Counted from the first letter of the stretch, positions 24,315 through 33,363 are shown. The stretch is 64,000 bases of DNA from CAVYXZ01 sp965223835 (GCA_965223835.1 CBDCXQ010000001.1:5146001-5210000), one strand, 5' to 3'. The notes: generated from the sequence alone by a model not told the origin. Made by a program: numbers and translations.

Positions 24315-26048
24315 ATGCCTTCAATCAACATGAATACATTACCACGCCGGTTGAACAGCCTATTGCTGGTGGTCAGTCTTCTGCCCATTCTCGCCGTAGT
24401 AATTTTTGCATCGAACCATGTTTTCCCGTTCCCCACTAGCGATCAATGGACCTCATTTTTCCCCGATAACGATCAAAGTAGTATCGATATTGCGAACAAG
24501 GCCGTTGAGGGCAACTTGACCTTTTCTGACCTGGTTTATCAACACACGGGGCACCGCATCTTCTTCAGCAAGCTCATTACCGCCGGGTTGGCCCGAACCA
24601 CGCAATGGTCCCACACCGCCGAACTCTATGTCAGTATAGCGATTGCAATTGTCAATTTACTGCTGCTGCTGACGTTGTTCCGCCCGCAAATGCCCCCGGC
24701 ATCTGGTTGGGCGTTGGTCCTGTTTGCGTTTATTGTTTTTTCGCTGCGGCAGGACCATATCTGGAAAACCGGCTTCCTCAATGTCTGGCAGGTTGTTCAT
24801 TTCTTTCTGCTAGCGGCGGTTTTGGTTCTGCACCAATTCCCAATTGGCTGGCGTGCTTTGTTGGTTGCCGCCGCCCTGTCAGTTGGTGCCAGCTATTCCT
24901 TATTTTCTGGCTTATTGGCCTGGCCGCTGCTGTTGTTTTACCTGGGGGCACGCGGGTATCGTCAGCGGCGTTATTATGTCATGTGGCTGGTCATGTCCGC
25001 CTTATGGGTCATCGCCTATTTTGGAGATTATACCCTTTCCCGTAACCGCATCTGGCTCGCATCAATTTTCGAACGTGGAGCTTTTGTCCTGGTCAGTTTG
25101 GGTGCGCCGCTCGTTCGATATGATAGTGAGGCGACTTTCGCAGTGCTGGCTGCCGGGTTGGGCCTGCTCGGGTTAGTTTGTCTGGCGGCGAATTCGTTTT
25201 TTCTACGGCGCGTTGGGTTCACCTGGCGCGTTCTCGGTGTATGGTGGGTGCTGCCGTTCTATGCCATCGGTGTCGGCGGATTGACGAGTATTACCCGGTT
25301 TGCCAGTTACGCCGACGCCTTGCTTGACCGGTACGTAACCGCTGCTAATTTTCTGTGGGTGGCTGTTATTGCGCTGGCTTTGATGGTTATCTGGACAAGC
25401 TACCAGCGACCCAAACAGGCAATGATCTGGGTATATGGCAATCTTTTGGTGCTGGTAATCATGAGCCTATCTTATGTGTTTGCAAATACCCAAAATGAGC
25501 CGCAATCATTTTATCCAGCGGATAACACTGAGGTACAAGATTGGGCAACCTGCTTACTGAATTATCCAATAGACCGTAACGATGACTGCTTGTATCAACT
25601 CGCCCCCCGGCGCGATGAGCCACGCTGGTACCTGGATCGCATCAATCGCCTAGCGTATAATCGTTTGGGGATATTTGCCCATCTTCCAATGAGCACCCAA
25701 TTGGAGGCTCATGTTCCGGGGGAGCCGGTACTGATTGAGGCGGCTGATAGCTGGCAACATTTTCATGTGAGTGCACGCTTGCCCATTGTCCCAGCCGCGA
25801 TTGTACACATTATGGAGCAGCAAGATACTGACACACAGCCATTGGGAGCAACGGCCCGGATAGTCAGAGCAACTGATGTACGGGCCATTGACAACCTTAT
25901 CATGGATGCTGACCGTATCTGGTATATCTCTGTGGACAGCACCGCTCTGGCTGATTATCTTAACGATAAGATGACAATCATGGCGGAATATCCAGCCTAT
26001 ACCGATCCCCAACAACCCTATACGATAATGGTCTACGAACGATCCTGA
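24315..26048 (+). CDS. Polytopic membrane protein of unknown function
   Basis: A 577-residue protein with about ten predicted membrane helices between residues 15 and 395 and a soluble C-terminal part of about 180 residues. The first loop (DQWTSFFPDNDQSSIDIANKAV) and GHRIFFSKLI recall the N-terminal extracytoplasmic loops of GT-C glycosyltransferases and O-antigen polymerase-like proteins, but no clear DxD or ExD motif fixes the class. The C-terminal tail contains DWATCLLNYPIDRNDDCLYQL with two cysteines that may form a disulfide outside. Its place between a methyltransferase and a PMT-like transferase suggests surface glycan assembly; I do not recognise the family. Confidence 0.6.
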   Translation: MPSINMNTLPRRLNSLLLVVSLLPILAVVIFASNHVFPFPTSDQWTSFFPDNDQSSIDIANKAVEGNLTFSDLVYQHTGHRIFFSKLITAGLARTTQWSHTAELYVSIAIAIVNLLLLLTLFRPQMPPASGWALVLFAFIVFSLRQDHIWKTGFLNVWQVVHFFLLAAVLVLHQFPIGWRALLVAAALSVGASYSLFSGLLAWPLLLFYLGARGYRQRRYYVMWLVMSALWVIAYFGDYTLSRNRIWLASIFERGAFVLVSLGAPLVRYDSEATFAVLAAGLGLLGLVCLAANSFFLRRVGFTWRVLGVWWVLPFYAIGVGGLTSITRFASYADALLDRYVTAANFLWVAVIALALMVIWTSYQRPKQAMIWVYGNLLVLVIMSLSYVFANTQNEPQSFYPADNTEVQDWATCLLNYPIDRNDDCLYQLAPRRDEPRWYLDRINRLAYNRLGIFAHLPMSTQLEAHVPGEPVLIEAADSWQHFHVSARLPIVPAAIVHIMEQQDTDTQPLGATARIVRATDVRAIDNLIMDADRIWYISVDSTALADYLNDKMTIMAEYPAYTDPQQPYTIMVYERS

Positions 26049-26085
26049 AAGAGAAGGGCAGCCGTCAATTACGCGTGCAACATTA

Positions 26086-27480
26086 TTGATTCAAGTAATT
26101 CTCCAGAAACTGCTCCAACGGAAACTGCTTTTCATTCTCACACTTACCTTCGTGATTCGGCTGGGCGTGTTGGTCGCATTCCCGGACATCTTTGCCTTCG
26201 ATCAAACGGGCGCGGTTCATGGCTCCGATGCTTATGATGTTTATGCGCAGAATCTGCTCGATACGGGTGTGTATGGTCGCACAGCAGGTGTGCCGGACGC
26301 GGCGATTCCACCACTCTATAGTTATGCTTTAGCCGCTGCGTATGCGCTCATCGGACGCGGCTATCTGCAAGTTGGCTTGTTTCACATCTTGCTGGATATG
26401 GCATCTATAACGATGCTCTACCACATCGGCAAACGGTTGCTGCCACAAGGCGATTGGGTCGGTGCGGTGGCCGGTCTGTTCTATGCTTGCTATCCCTATC
26501 TCGTCTTCCAGAATTTGACGCTGATCGACACGCCGTTTTTCATGTTCTTGCTGCACACCTTGGTGCTGCTGGTGGTGCTCCTACGCCAACGCGCAACACT
26601 GGATCGGCGCACCTGGTTACTGGCGCTGTCGGGTGGTGTTGTGCTGGGATTATCCATGCTGGCGCGACCGATCACCGCCCCATTGGCATTGTTGGTCGCA
26701 TTGTGGTTCCTGTTCCGCCTCAGCTTCTGGCAGACGATATTGCGCCTGTTGCCGGTTGCGGTCATCAGTGCGCTGGTTCTGCTGCCCTGGATTGTCCGCA
26801 ATTTCACGGTTTTCGACGCCTTTGTTCCCATGACCACGACATCGGGCGCAAACTTCTGGCAGGGCAACAGTGAGTTCACCGTGCGCTATTTTCGCGCCGG
26901 GTATGATGTCCAATGGACTTCACCGGAATTGACGACCGCAGATCGCAACAGCCGCGAAGCCGATGCTGAACGCTTTGCACTGGCAGCACAGTGGTTGCGG
27001 GAGAATCCCGATAAGATTCCTGAACTGCTGTGGGTGAAATTCCTGGTCTATTGGAGCATCGACATCACCCCACGTTTTAACCCGGTTGAAGGTCAACTCC
27101 CTCGGTTGGATTATGAAGGCAACGTCATCCCGGAAGAAGACCCGGACGGAGATTTAGAATTGGGCGGACTACCACCGGGCGATCCGGTGGGTGCCTATTC
27201 CACGCCGTTGTTCGATCAGATTGGCCGCTGGTTGCATCGCCTGTACTGGGGGCCGCTTTTTTTACTGGGTTTGGTGGGAATCGTGCTCAGCCGACGTTAC
27301 TGGCGTGAAGTATCGCTGCTATGGTTCGTGCAGATCAGCATGACGTTCATCTACGTGGTCTTTCATCCCTCCACGCGCTATCGTGTCCCAACCGATCCGC
27401 TCTTCTTTCTGTTCTCAGCCTATACGCTGCTGTGGTTATATGGATGGTGGCAGGCACGGCGGAATGTAATCCCCGAATGA
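26086..27480 (+). CDS. GT39/PMT-like (ArnT-type) membrane glycosyltransferase
   Basis: A 464-residue GT-C-fold protein with about ten to twelve membrane helices. The first extracytoplasmic loop has the acidic patch GSDAYDVYAQNLLDTGVYG, typical of the PMT_2 family, and QVGLFHILLDMASITMLYHIGKRLL follows. The loop after LPWIVRNFTVFDAFVPMTTTSGANFWQGNS is characteristic of bacterial polyprenyl-phosphate-sugar-using transferases. It would move a sugar from a lipid carrier onto a protein or lipid outside the membrane. The start codon is uncertain: TTG at 26086 has no clear ribosome-binding site, and no in-frame ATG lies upstream before the previous stop. Confidence 0.75.
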   Translation: MIQVILQKLLQRKLLFILTLTFVIRLGVLVAFPDIFAFDQTGAVHGSDAYDVYAQNLLDTGVYGRTAGVPDAAIPPLYSYALAAAYALIGRGYLQVGLFHILLDMASITMLYHIGKRLLPQGDWVGAVAGLFYACYPYLVFQNLTLIDTPFFMFLLHTLVLLVVLLRQRATLDRRTWLLALSGGVVLGLSMLARPITAPLALLVALWFLFRLSFWQTILRLLPVAVISALVLLPWIVRNFTVFDAFVPMTTTSGANFWQGNSEFTVRYFRAGYDVQWTSPELTTADRNSREADAERFALAAQWLRENPDKIPELLWVKFLVYWSIDITPRFNPVEGQLPRLDYEGNVIPEEDPDGDLELGGLPPGDPVGAYSTPLFDQIGRWLHRLYWGPLFLLGLVGIVLSRRYWREVSLLWFVQISMTFIYVVFHPSTRYRVPTDPLFFLFSAYTLLWLYGWWQARRNVIPE

Positions 27481-27505
27481 TTTGCCGCAGCAACCACTTG
27501 TCGAC

Positions 27506-28030
27506 TCAGTTTGACGGGGCAATTTGCAGTAGTTCTTGCAGATCGTACTGTAGATGATAGTGTTGCTCATTGGAGCTAACACGAAAGATGGTCCACACAA
27601 AAGCAATCAGAAGAGGAGCAACGAGACAGAACAGTGAAAAGTCTTGAACACTGGAAGCAATCCAAACACAAACAACCACAGCTATTAGAAAAGAGATCAG
27701 TTGCAGTACAACATATGACTCAGGCATTACATTGATTAGCGTTGTATTCTGCTCCCAGCGTTTTAGATAGCCCGTTACCGACATTCTATTCGACCGCATA
27801 TAGGCCACTGTAAACTGCAAACGTTGGGTGTCGTCATCGATTTGCTGTAGCTTCACCCATATTTTGGGATTTGCGAAGAAACGAGTATCGTGCTGTTGGT
27901 TGAGCAGCGCAACACATTGTTCCAGCGAATACGGCGAGACAAACGCAATCCGCCGCGTGCCGAATAAAACGTTGAGCCAGGTGCGGGGACTCAGTTTGCG
28001 TTTGGCGATCTGCGGCTGTTTGGAGGGCAT
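27506..28030 (-). CDS. Hypothetical protein with two membrane helices
   Basis: A 174-residue protein. A cytoplasmic N-terminal part with a strand-rich pattern (RRIAFVSPYSLEQCVALLNQ ... FANPKIWVKLQQIDDDTQRLQFTVAYMRS) is followed by two adjacent membrane helices (VVLQLISFLIAVVVCVWIASS and FSLFCLVAPLLIAFVWTIF, about 102-145) and a short polar tail. The Met at 28030 is preferred; a reading from 28102 adds 24 residues of low-quality sequence. It converges on the PMT-like gene with 25 bases between stops and diverges from the SH3 gene. I do not recognise a function. Confidence 0.6.
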   Translation of the reverse strand: MPSKQPQIAKRKLSPRTWLNVLFGTRRIAFVSPYSLEQCVALLNQQHDTRFFANPKIWVKLQQIDDDTQRLQFTVAYMRSNRMSVTGYLKRWEQNTTLINVMPESYVVLQLISFLIAVVVCVWIASSVQDFSLFCLVAPLLIAFVWTIFRVSSNEQHYHLQYDLQELLQIAPSN

Positions 28031-28151
28031 ATGCCGTGAATTTCCACTAACTCTCCCTATTTTACCAGCTTGATGCCGCACCTGAATTGTCAAATCGGGC
28101 AAAGTAGTTCATCATATAAAGGACTTGGTCCACACTGAAGGAGAGGGCTTA

Positions 28152-29210
28152 ATGAATTTTCCACGTTTGTTGCTTGTGAGTACCTTGCTTTTCATGCTGG
28201 CGCTGGCTGGCGGAGTCAGTGCAGGCGATGGCGACCCCGGCTTCATACTCGATTGTCAGGGCTTCGAAAGTACCGGCGGCAGCCTGGCGCTCAACCGGGA
28301 CAACACCGGTGCCCAGGCCGAAGCGTTTATCATTAGTGCAATTGATGGCGGTGGCAATTCAATTTTTGCGCCGGATTATGATGTCTTTTTCGTTGGTACA
28401 ACCGTGACCGTTGAAGCGGGCGCTGGCGAAAGCTGGACCCGCACGCCGCGCTACAATCCGCTGGTATTGCAGATCGTCAGCCCGGCGGGGAATGGTCTGG
28501 ATGAGCAAGTCATCGCCCAGGTGATCGGGAGTTGTGAGGGCTTGCCGCGCTTTGGTCCCATCAACATCTTGGAAGCCTTTGGTCGCGTAACGCTACGCAC
28601 CCTCACCGGCGAAGCCTTTGTGCTGCAACCCGCCGATGGCGAAACCAGTGATCCAATTGAACTCAACGAAATCCCGCCCCGACCCATCAACCCACCGGGT
28701 ATGCCCAGGATGCAACCGGGCTATGCGGTTGTCAACACCGATAATCTGTACTTACGCAGTGGCGACAGCCCGCGGTATGAGGTGATTGGCATTATTGATG
28801 GTGGCACCGAATTGGTCGTGCTGGGGCGCAATGACGATCGCTCCTGGTGGTATGTGCAGGTGGGTGGACTGCGCGGTTGGTCGTCTTCGGAATTCCTGAT
28901 CTTACGCGGTGATTTAACCTCGGTCCCCGAAGTCCCGGTTTTGGGTAATTTCACCCAGCCAAGTTTGTACGTCGGCTTCACCGGTACCCCGGTCAACACC
29001 TTGCCCCGCGTGGGTGCCGAAACGCTCTGCCTCGTTACTGGCAATATGAATTACGCGGTTGTTGGGCGCACCTCAAACTCAACCTGGTACGAGGTTGCTG
29101 TAACCTGCGACGAGGGCGAAGATGCCGAAGCCATCACCGGCTGGATCCTGGCAGAGCGGGGAATCTTGCGCAATCCGGCCAGTGTTTTAATACCGGTAAC
29201 ATTTAACTAG
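28152..29210 (+). CDS. Secreted bacterial SH3-domain protein
   Basis: A 352-residue exported protein. The signal peptide MNFPRLLLVSTLLFMLALAGGVSA leads to a beta-rich domain of about 130 residues without recognisable motifs. Next comes an SH3_3 domain (AVVNTDNLYLRSGDSPRYEVIGIIDGGTELVVLGRNDDRSWWYVQVGGLRGWSS, split here at about 195-255) and a more diverged second copy (about 275-335). SH3 domains of this class bind cell-wall peptides or glycans. The ATG at 28152 follows AAGGAGAGG; the TTG at 28125 would lie upstream of that site. A terminator follows at 29284-29311. The non-SH3 N-terminal domain is the unexplained part. Confidence 0.75.
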   Translation: MNFPRLLLVSTLLFMLALAGGVSAGDGDPGFILDCQGFESTGGSLALNRDNTGAQAEAFIISAIDGGGNSIFAPDYDVFFVGTTVTVEAGAGESWTRTPRYNPLVLQIVSPAGNGLDEQVIAQVIGSCEGLPRFGPINILEAFGRVTLRTLTGEAFVLQPADGETSDPIELNEIPPRPINPPGMPRMQPGYAVVNTDNLYLRSGDSPRYEVIGIIDGGTELVVLGRNDDRSWWYVQVGGLRGWSSSEFLILRGDLTSVPEVPVLGNFTQPSLYVGFTGTPVNTLPRVGAETLCLVTGNMNYAVVGRTSNSTWYEVAVTCDEGEDAEAITGWILAERGILRNPASVLIPVTFN

Positions 29211-29283
29211 CATTCTGTTTGGCGGAATACAGGATAACACCGTAATCCGTTGACGACTTGAAAGTACTTTCTCATAGCACTGT

Positions 29284-29311
29284 GGGGAGGTCCAACCGGG
29301 CTTCCCCTTTT
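29284..29311 (+). terminator. Rho-independent terminator after the SH3-protein gene
   Basis: A 10-bp stem (29284-29293 with 29298-29307, two G-T pairs) closes an AACC loop and is followed by TTTT. The remaining gap 29312-29602 carries only the metal-ATPase promoter. Confidence 0.7.
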
Positions 29312-29540
29312 GCTGTCGCCGCGTGCCTTGCAGCGCCAAGTCTTTGACTGTCAGCATAACACGGTTAGTGAGTTTCGGTCGGGTTTACGACCGTTCAAAG
29401 CATACCTCCAGGCTGGGCTATTTTTGTCCCCCATGACCAACCATTATGTTGAAAACTGTGCCTCCCCAAAAAAGACATCCCCATGAATTAATGAAATTCG
29501 AAATCTGGCAAACGTCATGTGAAAATGGTTATCAATGGGG

Positions 29541-29570
29541 TTGTCAAATAAAATTAACCTGTGTTAAAAT
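29541..29570 (+). promoter_or_regulatory. Candidate promoter of the metal ATPase gene
   Basis: TTGTCA (29541-29546) and an extended -10, TGtTAAAAT (hexamer 29565-29570), are separated by 18 bases. The spacing and slightly long spacer would suit a MerR- or ArsR-type metal-responsive control, but no operator dyad is obvious. GGAG at 29592-29595 serves the ATG at 29603. Confidence 0.55.
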
Positions 29571-29602
29571 TAGAAAATGTGTTCCTGTCATGGAGTTAAA
29601 TT

Positions 29603-31615
29603 ATGGGTATCTTGGCTTCATTGGATAACCCTAAGCAAAGTGAAAATAAAACCAATGCTGGGCCAAAATTGACTCAGGCCTGGCTAGAACCCCGTCTGGT
29701 CGCGATCACCGGCCTGGCAATTGTCTTGAGTGTTGTTAGCGAACAGGTGGGTGCGCCGGACTGGCTGACTTTGCTGTTGAACCTGACCGCTTATGTCGCC
29801 GGCGGTTTGTTTGGCGCGAAGACGGCACTTGAGAGTTTGCTACAGCGCACAATTGATGTCGATATGCTGATGGTGCTGGCTGCATTAGGCGCGGCCACTA
29901 TCGGCCAATGGCACGAAGGCGCCATCTTACTGTTTCTGTTTTCGCTCAGCAACGTGCTCCAGGATTACGCCATTGGGCGCAGCCGGCAGGCGATCAAGAG
30001 CCTGCTCAAAGTGTATCCTGAAGAGGCCAAAGTGCGTCGTGGTGACACTGTAGCCGTTGTCCCTGCCAGCGACATTGAAGTTGGCGAGATCGTGTTGATT
30101 GAGCCGGGCGAGCGGATCCCGGTGGATGGCATGATTGTGCAGGGGCGGTCGGCCTTGGATGAGGCCAGTATCACCGGCGAATCGATGCCAGTGGAGAAGT
30201 CGCGCGGCGATCAGGTGTTTGCCGGGACGCTTAATCAGCAAGGTGTATTAGATGTCCGGGCGACACAACCGCCCTCCAATACGACGCTGGCCCGGATTAT
30301 CAAGCTGGTCGAGAATGCACAGGATACAAAAGCGCCAACTGAGCGTTTTTTGGAGCGCTTCGAGCAAGTTTATGCCACCTTCATCATTGCTTCGATTCTG
30401 ATCTTCATCGTCGTCCCGCCGCTGGCCGGTTGGGTTGATGATTTCACCGCGCATTTTTACCTGGCGATGGTGCTCATGACAGTGGCCTCGCCCTGTGCCC
30501 TGGTCATCAGCACCCCGGCGGCCTTTATTTCCGCCATTGCGTCGGCAGCCCGGGGTGGCATCCTGTTTAAGGGCGGTGCCTACATCGAGCAGATGGCCGG
30601 GATTAAAGCCATCACGTTCGATAAAACCGGGACGCTGACCGTTGGGAAACCACAGGTCACCGATGTGATTTCGTGCTGTGAACTCGGCGAAGACGATCTC
30701 CTCACGGTTGCGGCGACCGTCGAGTTGCGCTCGGAACATCCATTAGCAAAGGCGGTGGTTGCCGAGGCGGAACGGCGCGATCTTCATCTGGGCGAAGTGC
30801 AGGACTTTGAAGCCGTCACCGGGATGGGCGTAGTCTCTAAAGTCGATAATCGCGTGGTGCGATTGGGCAGCATCAAATATCTGCGCACCAAAAATCCGCT
30901 ACCACCCCAACTTGATGATGCCTATGCCGCGCTGGAAGCCCAGGGGAAAACCGTGATTGGCGTGGTGCGCGAAGGCCAATGTGAAGATTGCGGCGGGTGT
31001 GAGTTTGGTCGCACCGATTGCGATTGGATGGGTATAGTCGCGCTGGCCGATCAACTGCGCCCGGAAGCTAAACAGGTGATCGCGGATTTGAAGGCCGCTG
31101 GCATTGAGCAGGTGGCGATGTTGACCGGCGACAATGAGCGCGTGGCACAGACGATTGCCGCTGAACTGGGTATTGATGCGGTGTATGCGGGACTGTTGCC
31201 CGAAGATAAAGTGCGTGTGCTGCAAGAGATTCAGGCAGAAGTTGGTCCGACGGCGATGGTCGGCGACGGCATCAACGATGCGCCAGCGCTGGCGACGGCG
31301 GCGGTCGGCATTGCGATGGGCGTTGCCGGGACCGATGTCGCGCTGGAAACCGCCGATGTGGTGTTAATGGGTGACAAGCTGGAATTGATCGAACAGGCCA
31401 TGACGCTCAGCCAGAAGGCCCGCCGTGTTGTCTGGCAGAATATCACCTTTTCGATTGCGGTGATTATCATGCTGATCGCCGGTGCGTTGTTTATCAGCCT
31501 GCCACTGCCATTGGGCGTGCTGGGCCATGAAGGGAGCACGGTGATCGTTGTGCTCAACGGGTTGATTGCCCTGTTGCTGTGGCCGGAACTCAAGCGCCGT
31601 CGCGCCCAAGCATAG
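29603..31615 (+). CDS. P1B-4-type metal-transporting ATPase (Co/Zn/Fe-type) with a Cys cluster in the nucleotide domain
   Basis: A 670-residue heavy-metal P-type ATPase without an N-terminal HMA domain. It has the TGES actuator loop, SPC at 296-298 in the transport helix, the phosphorylated D340 in DKTGTLT, HP in SEHPLAKA, GDGIND with D555/D559, and HEGST (H642) in the last membrane segment. SPC plus HEG[GS]T defines subclass P1B-4, exporters of Co2+, Fe2+ or Zn2+. Unusual is a cysteine cluster at C460, C463, C466 and C473 (CxxCxxCx6C) inside the ATP-binding domain. It has its own promoter; the downstream region holds a remnant of a second copy. Confidence 0.92.
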   Translation: MGILASLDNPKQSENKTNAGPKLTQAWLEPRLVAITGLAIVLSVVSEQVGAPDWLTLLLNLTAYVAGGLFGAKTALESLLQRTIDVDMLMVLAALGAATIGQWHEGAILLFLFSLSNVLQDYAIGRSRQAIKSLLKVYPEEAKVRRGDTVAVVPASDIEVGEIVLIEPGERIPVDGMIVQGRSALDEASITGESMPVEKSRGDQVFAGTLNQQGVLDVRATQPPSNTTLARIIKLVENAQDTKAPTERFLERFEQVYATFIIASILIFIVVPPLAGWVDDFTAHFYLAMVLMTVASPCALVISTPAAFISAIASAARGGILFKGGAYIEQMAGIKAITFDKTGTLTVGKPQVTDVISCCELGEDDLLTVAATVELRSEHPLAKAVVAEAERRDLHLGEVQDFEAVTGMGVVSKVDNRVVRLGSIKYLRTKNPLPPQLDDAYAALEAQGKTVIGVVREGQCEDCGGCEFGRTDCDWMGIVALADQLRPEAKQVIADLKAAGIEQVAMLTGDNERVAQTIAAELGIDAVYAGLLPEDKVRVLQEIQAEVGPTAMVGDGINDAPALATAAVGIAMGVAGTDVALETADVVLMGDKLELIEQAMTLSQKARRVVWQNITFSIAVIIMLIAGALFISLPLPLGVLGHEGSTVIVVLNGLIALLLWPELKRRRAQA

Positions 31616-31789
31616 ATCATGGCTGGCTGCGGTGTTTTAGAACATTGGCACCCTACCGGCTTCCCAGTATCGTGTCTTGGAAGAAAAGGGCATGATTAGT
31701 CAGCAAAACAACTGCTCCATGTAAGCGATGCCTGTCATTATTTCAGGTTAAGATGAGGACAGTGGCGGAGCACCAGAAAGGCACATAGA

Positions 31790-32275
31790 ATGGATTACCC
31801 ACAAGTAGTCTTATTCGGGTCCATATGGGGTGGCTGGCGCGAGACACATATTATTCCGGTGTTGGAAGCCTTGGGGGTCAGCTACTTCAACCCGATACCA
31901 CCGTCGGGCGAATGGGATAAGACCCGTGGTGAGCTTGAGGCTGAGGTTATGGCGCACTGCGAAACCATCGTCATGATGTTCAATTGCAGCTCACCTGGCT
32001 TTGGCGGCTTGGCCGAGACGGGCTGGGCAGCGCTGGGTGCCATGCAAAGAGGCCAGCACTTTATTCTACAGATCGACCAGGACTGTGATTATGAGCTATC
32101 AGATACTATTCTTGCTGTCGCCGGCGGTCAGGACTTACAGCGGCAACTGCAGCACTACATAACGGCGACTCGCCATCTGGTATACCACCATGCGCAGCAC
32201 TTCCAACTGGACAAGCTGCATCTTGTGGATGATCTGGATGGTGTGATCGCCAAATTGCGCGAGATTTACGATTGA
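31790..32275 (+). CDS. Nucleoside 2-deoxyribosyltransferase-like protein
   Basis: A 161-residue protein of the nucleoside 2-deoxyribosyltransferase-like superfamily. The opening strand VVLFGSIWGGWRETHIIPVLEALGVSYFNP matches the family's first loop, and FGGLAETGWAALGAMQRGQHFIL carries the helix with the expected catalytic glutamate (AET). The C-terminal helix pair is family-like. Such domains cleave or exchange N-glycosidic bonds of nucleosides or related nucleotides, or act in signalling as divergent members. It sits between an intact metal ATPase gene and the tail of a second copy, so it probably arrived with, or displaced, most of that copy. A metal-resistance link is not evident. Confidence 0.65.
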   Translation: MDYPQVVLFGSIWGGWRETHIIPVLEALGVSYFNPIPPSGEWDKTRGELEAEVMAHCETIVMMFNCSSPGFGGLAETGWAALGAMQRGQHFILQIDQDCDYELSDTILAVAGGQDLQRQLQHYITATRHLVYHHAQHFQLDKLHLVDDLDGVIAKLREIYD

Positions 32276-32303
32276 AACTACACCCCATATTTCTCAAGAC
32301 TCT

Positions 32304-32564
32304 GATGTTGTGTTGATGGGCGACAAACTGGAATTGATCGAACAGGCCATGACGCTCAGCCAGAAGGCCCGCCGCGTTGTCTGGCAAAATATCGCCTTTT
32401 CGATTGCGGTGATTATCATGTTGATTGCGGGCGCGTTGTTTATCAGCCTGCCGCTGCCATTGGGGGTACTGGGTCATGAAGGCAGTACCGTCATCGTCGT
32501 ACTCAATGGGTTGATTGCCCTGTTGCTGTGGCCGGAACTCAAGCGTCGTCGCGCCAAAATATAG
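32304..32564 (+). pseudogene. 3' remnant of a second P1B-4 ATPase gene
   Basis: Bases 32304-32564 align without gaps to the last 87 codons (including stop) of the ATPase at 31355-31615. Comparing codon by codon I count 22 synonymous differences and only three amino-acid changes (Thr to Ala, Gln to Lys, Ala to Ile). The fragment retains HEGST and the stop but has lost everything before the final cytoplasmic hinge. Such a pattern means the source copy diverged under purifying selection as a working gene before truncation. A start at GTG 32310 is available but a lone two-helix tail is unlikely to function. Confidence 0.85.
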
Positions 32565-32565
32565 A

Positions 32566-33363
32566 TCAAGACGGGTTGTGGGGATTATTGTTCAGCAGAG
32601 ACCGTAATTGCCCGGTAGCCGCTGCGAGGGCGTCGCGGTAAATGTTCAGGTCACTGCTCATCGAAACCACATTCAGGCCCATCGCCAACCATTCCTGGGC
32701 CTGCTCGATGCTGCGGGGTTGAGCGCCGATGCCAAGTCGATGGTAGTGGGCGACATCAATGACGCGCTGGAAGGCAGCCAGGAAATGTTCATGGTGGAAC
32801 TGGCCCGGTATGCCCAGTGCCTGGCTGAGGTCATTCTGACCAACCCACAGGACATCCACACCGGGGGTGCTGGCAATCGCTTCCAGATTATCTAACCCGG
32901 CCTGACTCTCGATCTGGCAAATGATGGTGATGTTTTCATTGGCCTGCGCTTGGTATTCAGCCGCATCGACTTTCTGATAATCGGTGTGGGCGATTCCGGC
33001 AACAAGGCCGCGAGTGCCCAGCGGTGGATATTTGGCAGAGGCTACAATTTCACGCGCGGCGGCGGCGGTCTGGACATCCGGCATCATCAAGCCCAGCGCA
33101 CCGGCATCCATCAAACGGGCGATAAAATGATGCTCAATTTGTGGGATACGGACAAAGGGCGCAATCGGCGTCGCCCGAAACCAGGCTACCAGATCCGCGA
33201 CCTGGGCCGTGGTAATGGCTGTGTGCTCCATGTCGATCAGCACAAAGTCCACCCCCGCCGTGTTTAAGATGCCAGCGATACCGCGTGTGTTGAACTCCAT
33301 TAGCATGTGGCCTACCGGTACACTGCCAGCAGCGCGAATTTCAGCAAAGCGATTGATCTTCAT
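32566..33363 (-). CDS. HpcH/HpaI-family aldolase
   Basis: Class II (metal-dependent) pyruvate-type aldolase of 265 residues. Signature blocks are GVDFVLIDMEHTAI (with the DMEH acid/metal region), PFVRIPQIEHHFIARLMDAGALGLMMPDVQTAAAAREIV, RGLVAGIAHTDYQ, ICQIESQAGLDNLEAI and GVDVLWVGQNDLSQALGIPGQ. Members cleave 2-keto-3-deoxy sugar acids or 4-hydroxy-2-oxo acids to pyruvate or oxalate-type products plus an aldehyde. The start overlaps the stop of the ABC exporter gene as TAATG. With the oxidoreductase and sulfatase upstream beyond the IS it fits a sugar-acid catabolic unit. Confidence 0.88.
   Translation of the reverse strand: MKINRFAEIRAAGSVPVGHMLMEFNTRGIAGILNTAGVDFVLIDMEHTAITTAQVADLVAWFRATPIAPFVRIPQIEHHFIARLMDAGALGLMMPDVQTAAAAREIVASAKYPPLGTRGLVAGIAHTDYQKVDAAEYQAQANENITIICQIESQAGLDNLEAIASTPGVDVLWVGQNDLSQALGIPGQFHHEHFLAAFQRVIDVAHYHRLGIGAQPRSIEQAQEWLAMGLNVVSMSSDLNIYRDALAAATGQLRSLLNNNPHNPS

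Noticed and set aside
29446..29628. 60-codon frame just before the metal ATPase
   Set aside because: It overlaps the promoter and the ATPase start in another frame, has no ribosome-binding site and no recognisable content.
32310..32564. Independent small membrane protein gene
   Set aside because: The sequence is the truncated tail of a P1B-4 ATPase; without the catalytic domains a separate function is not supported.
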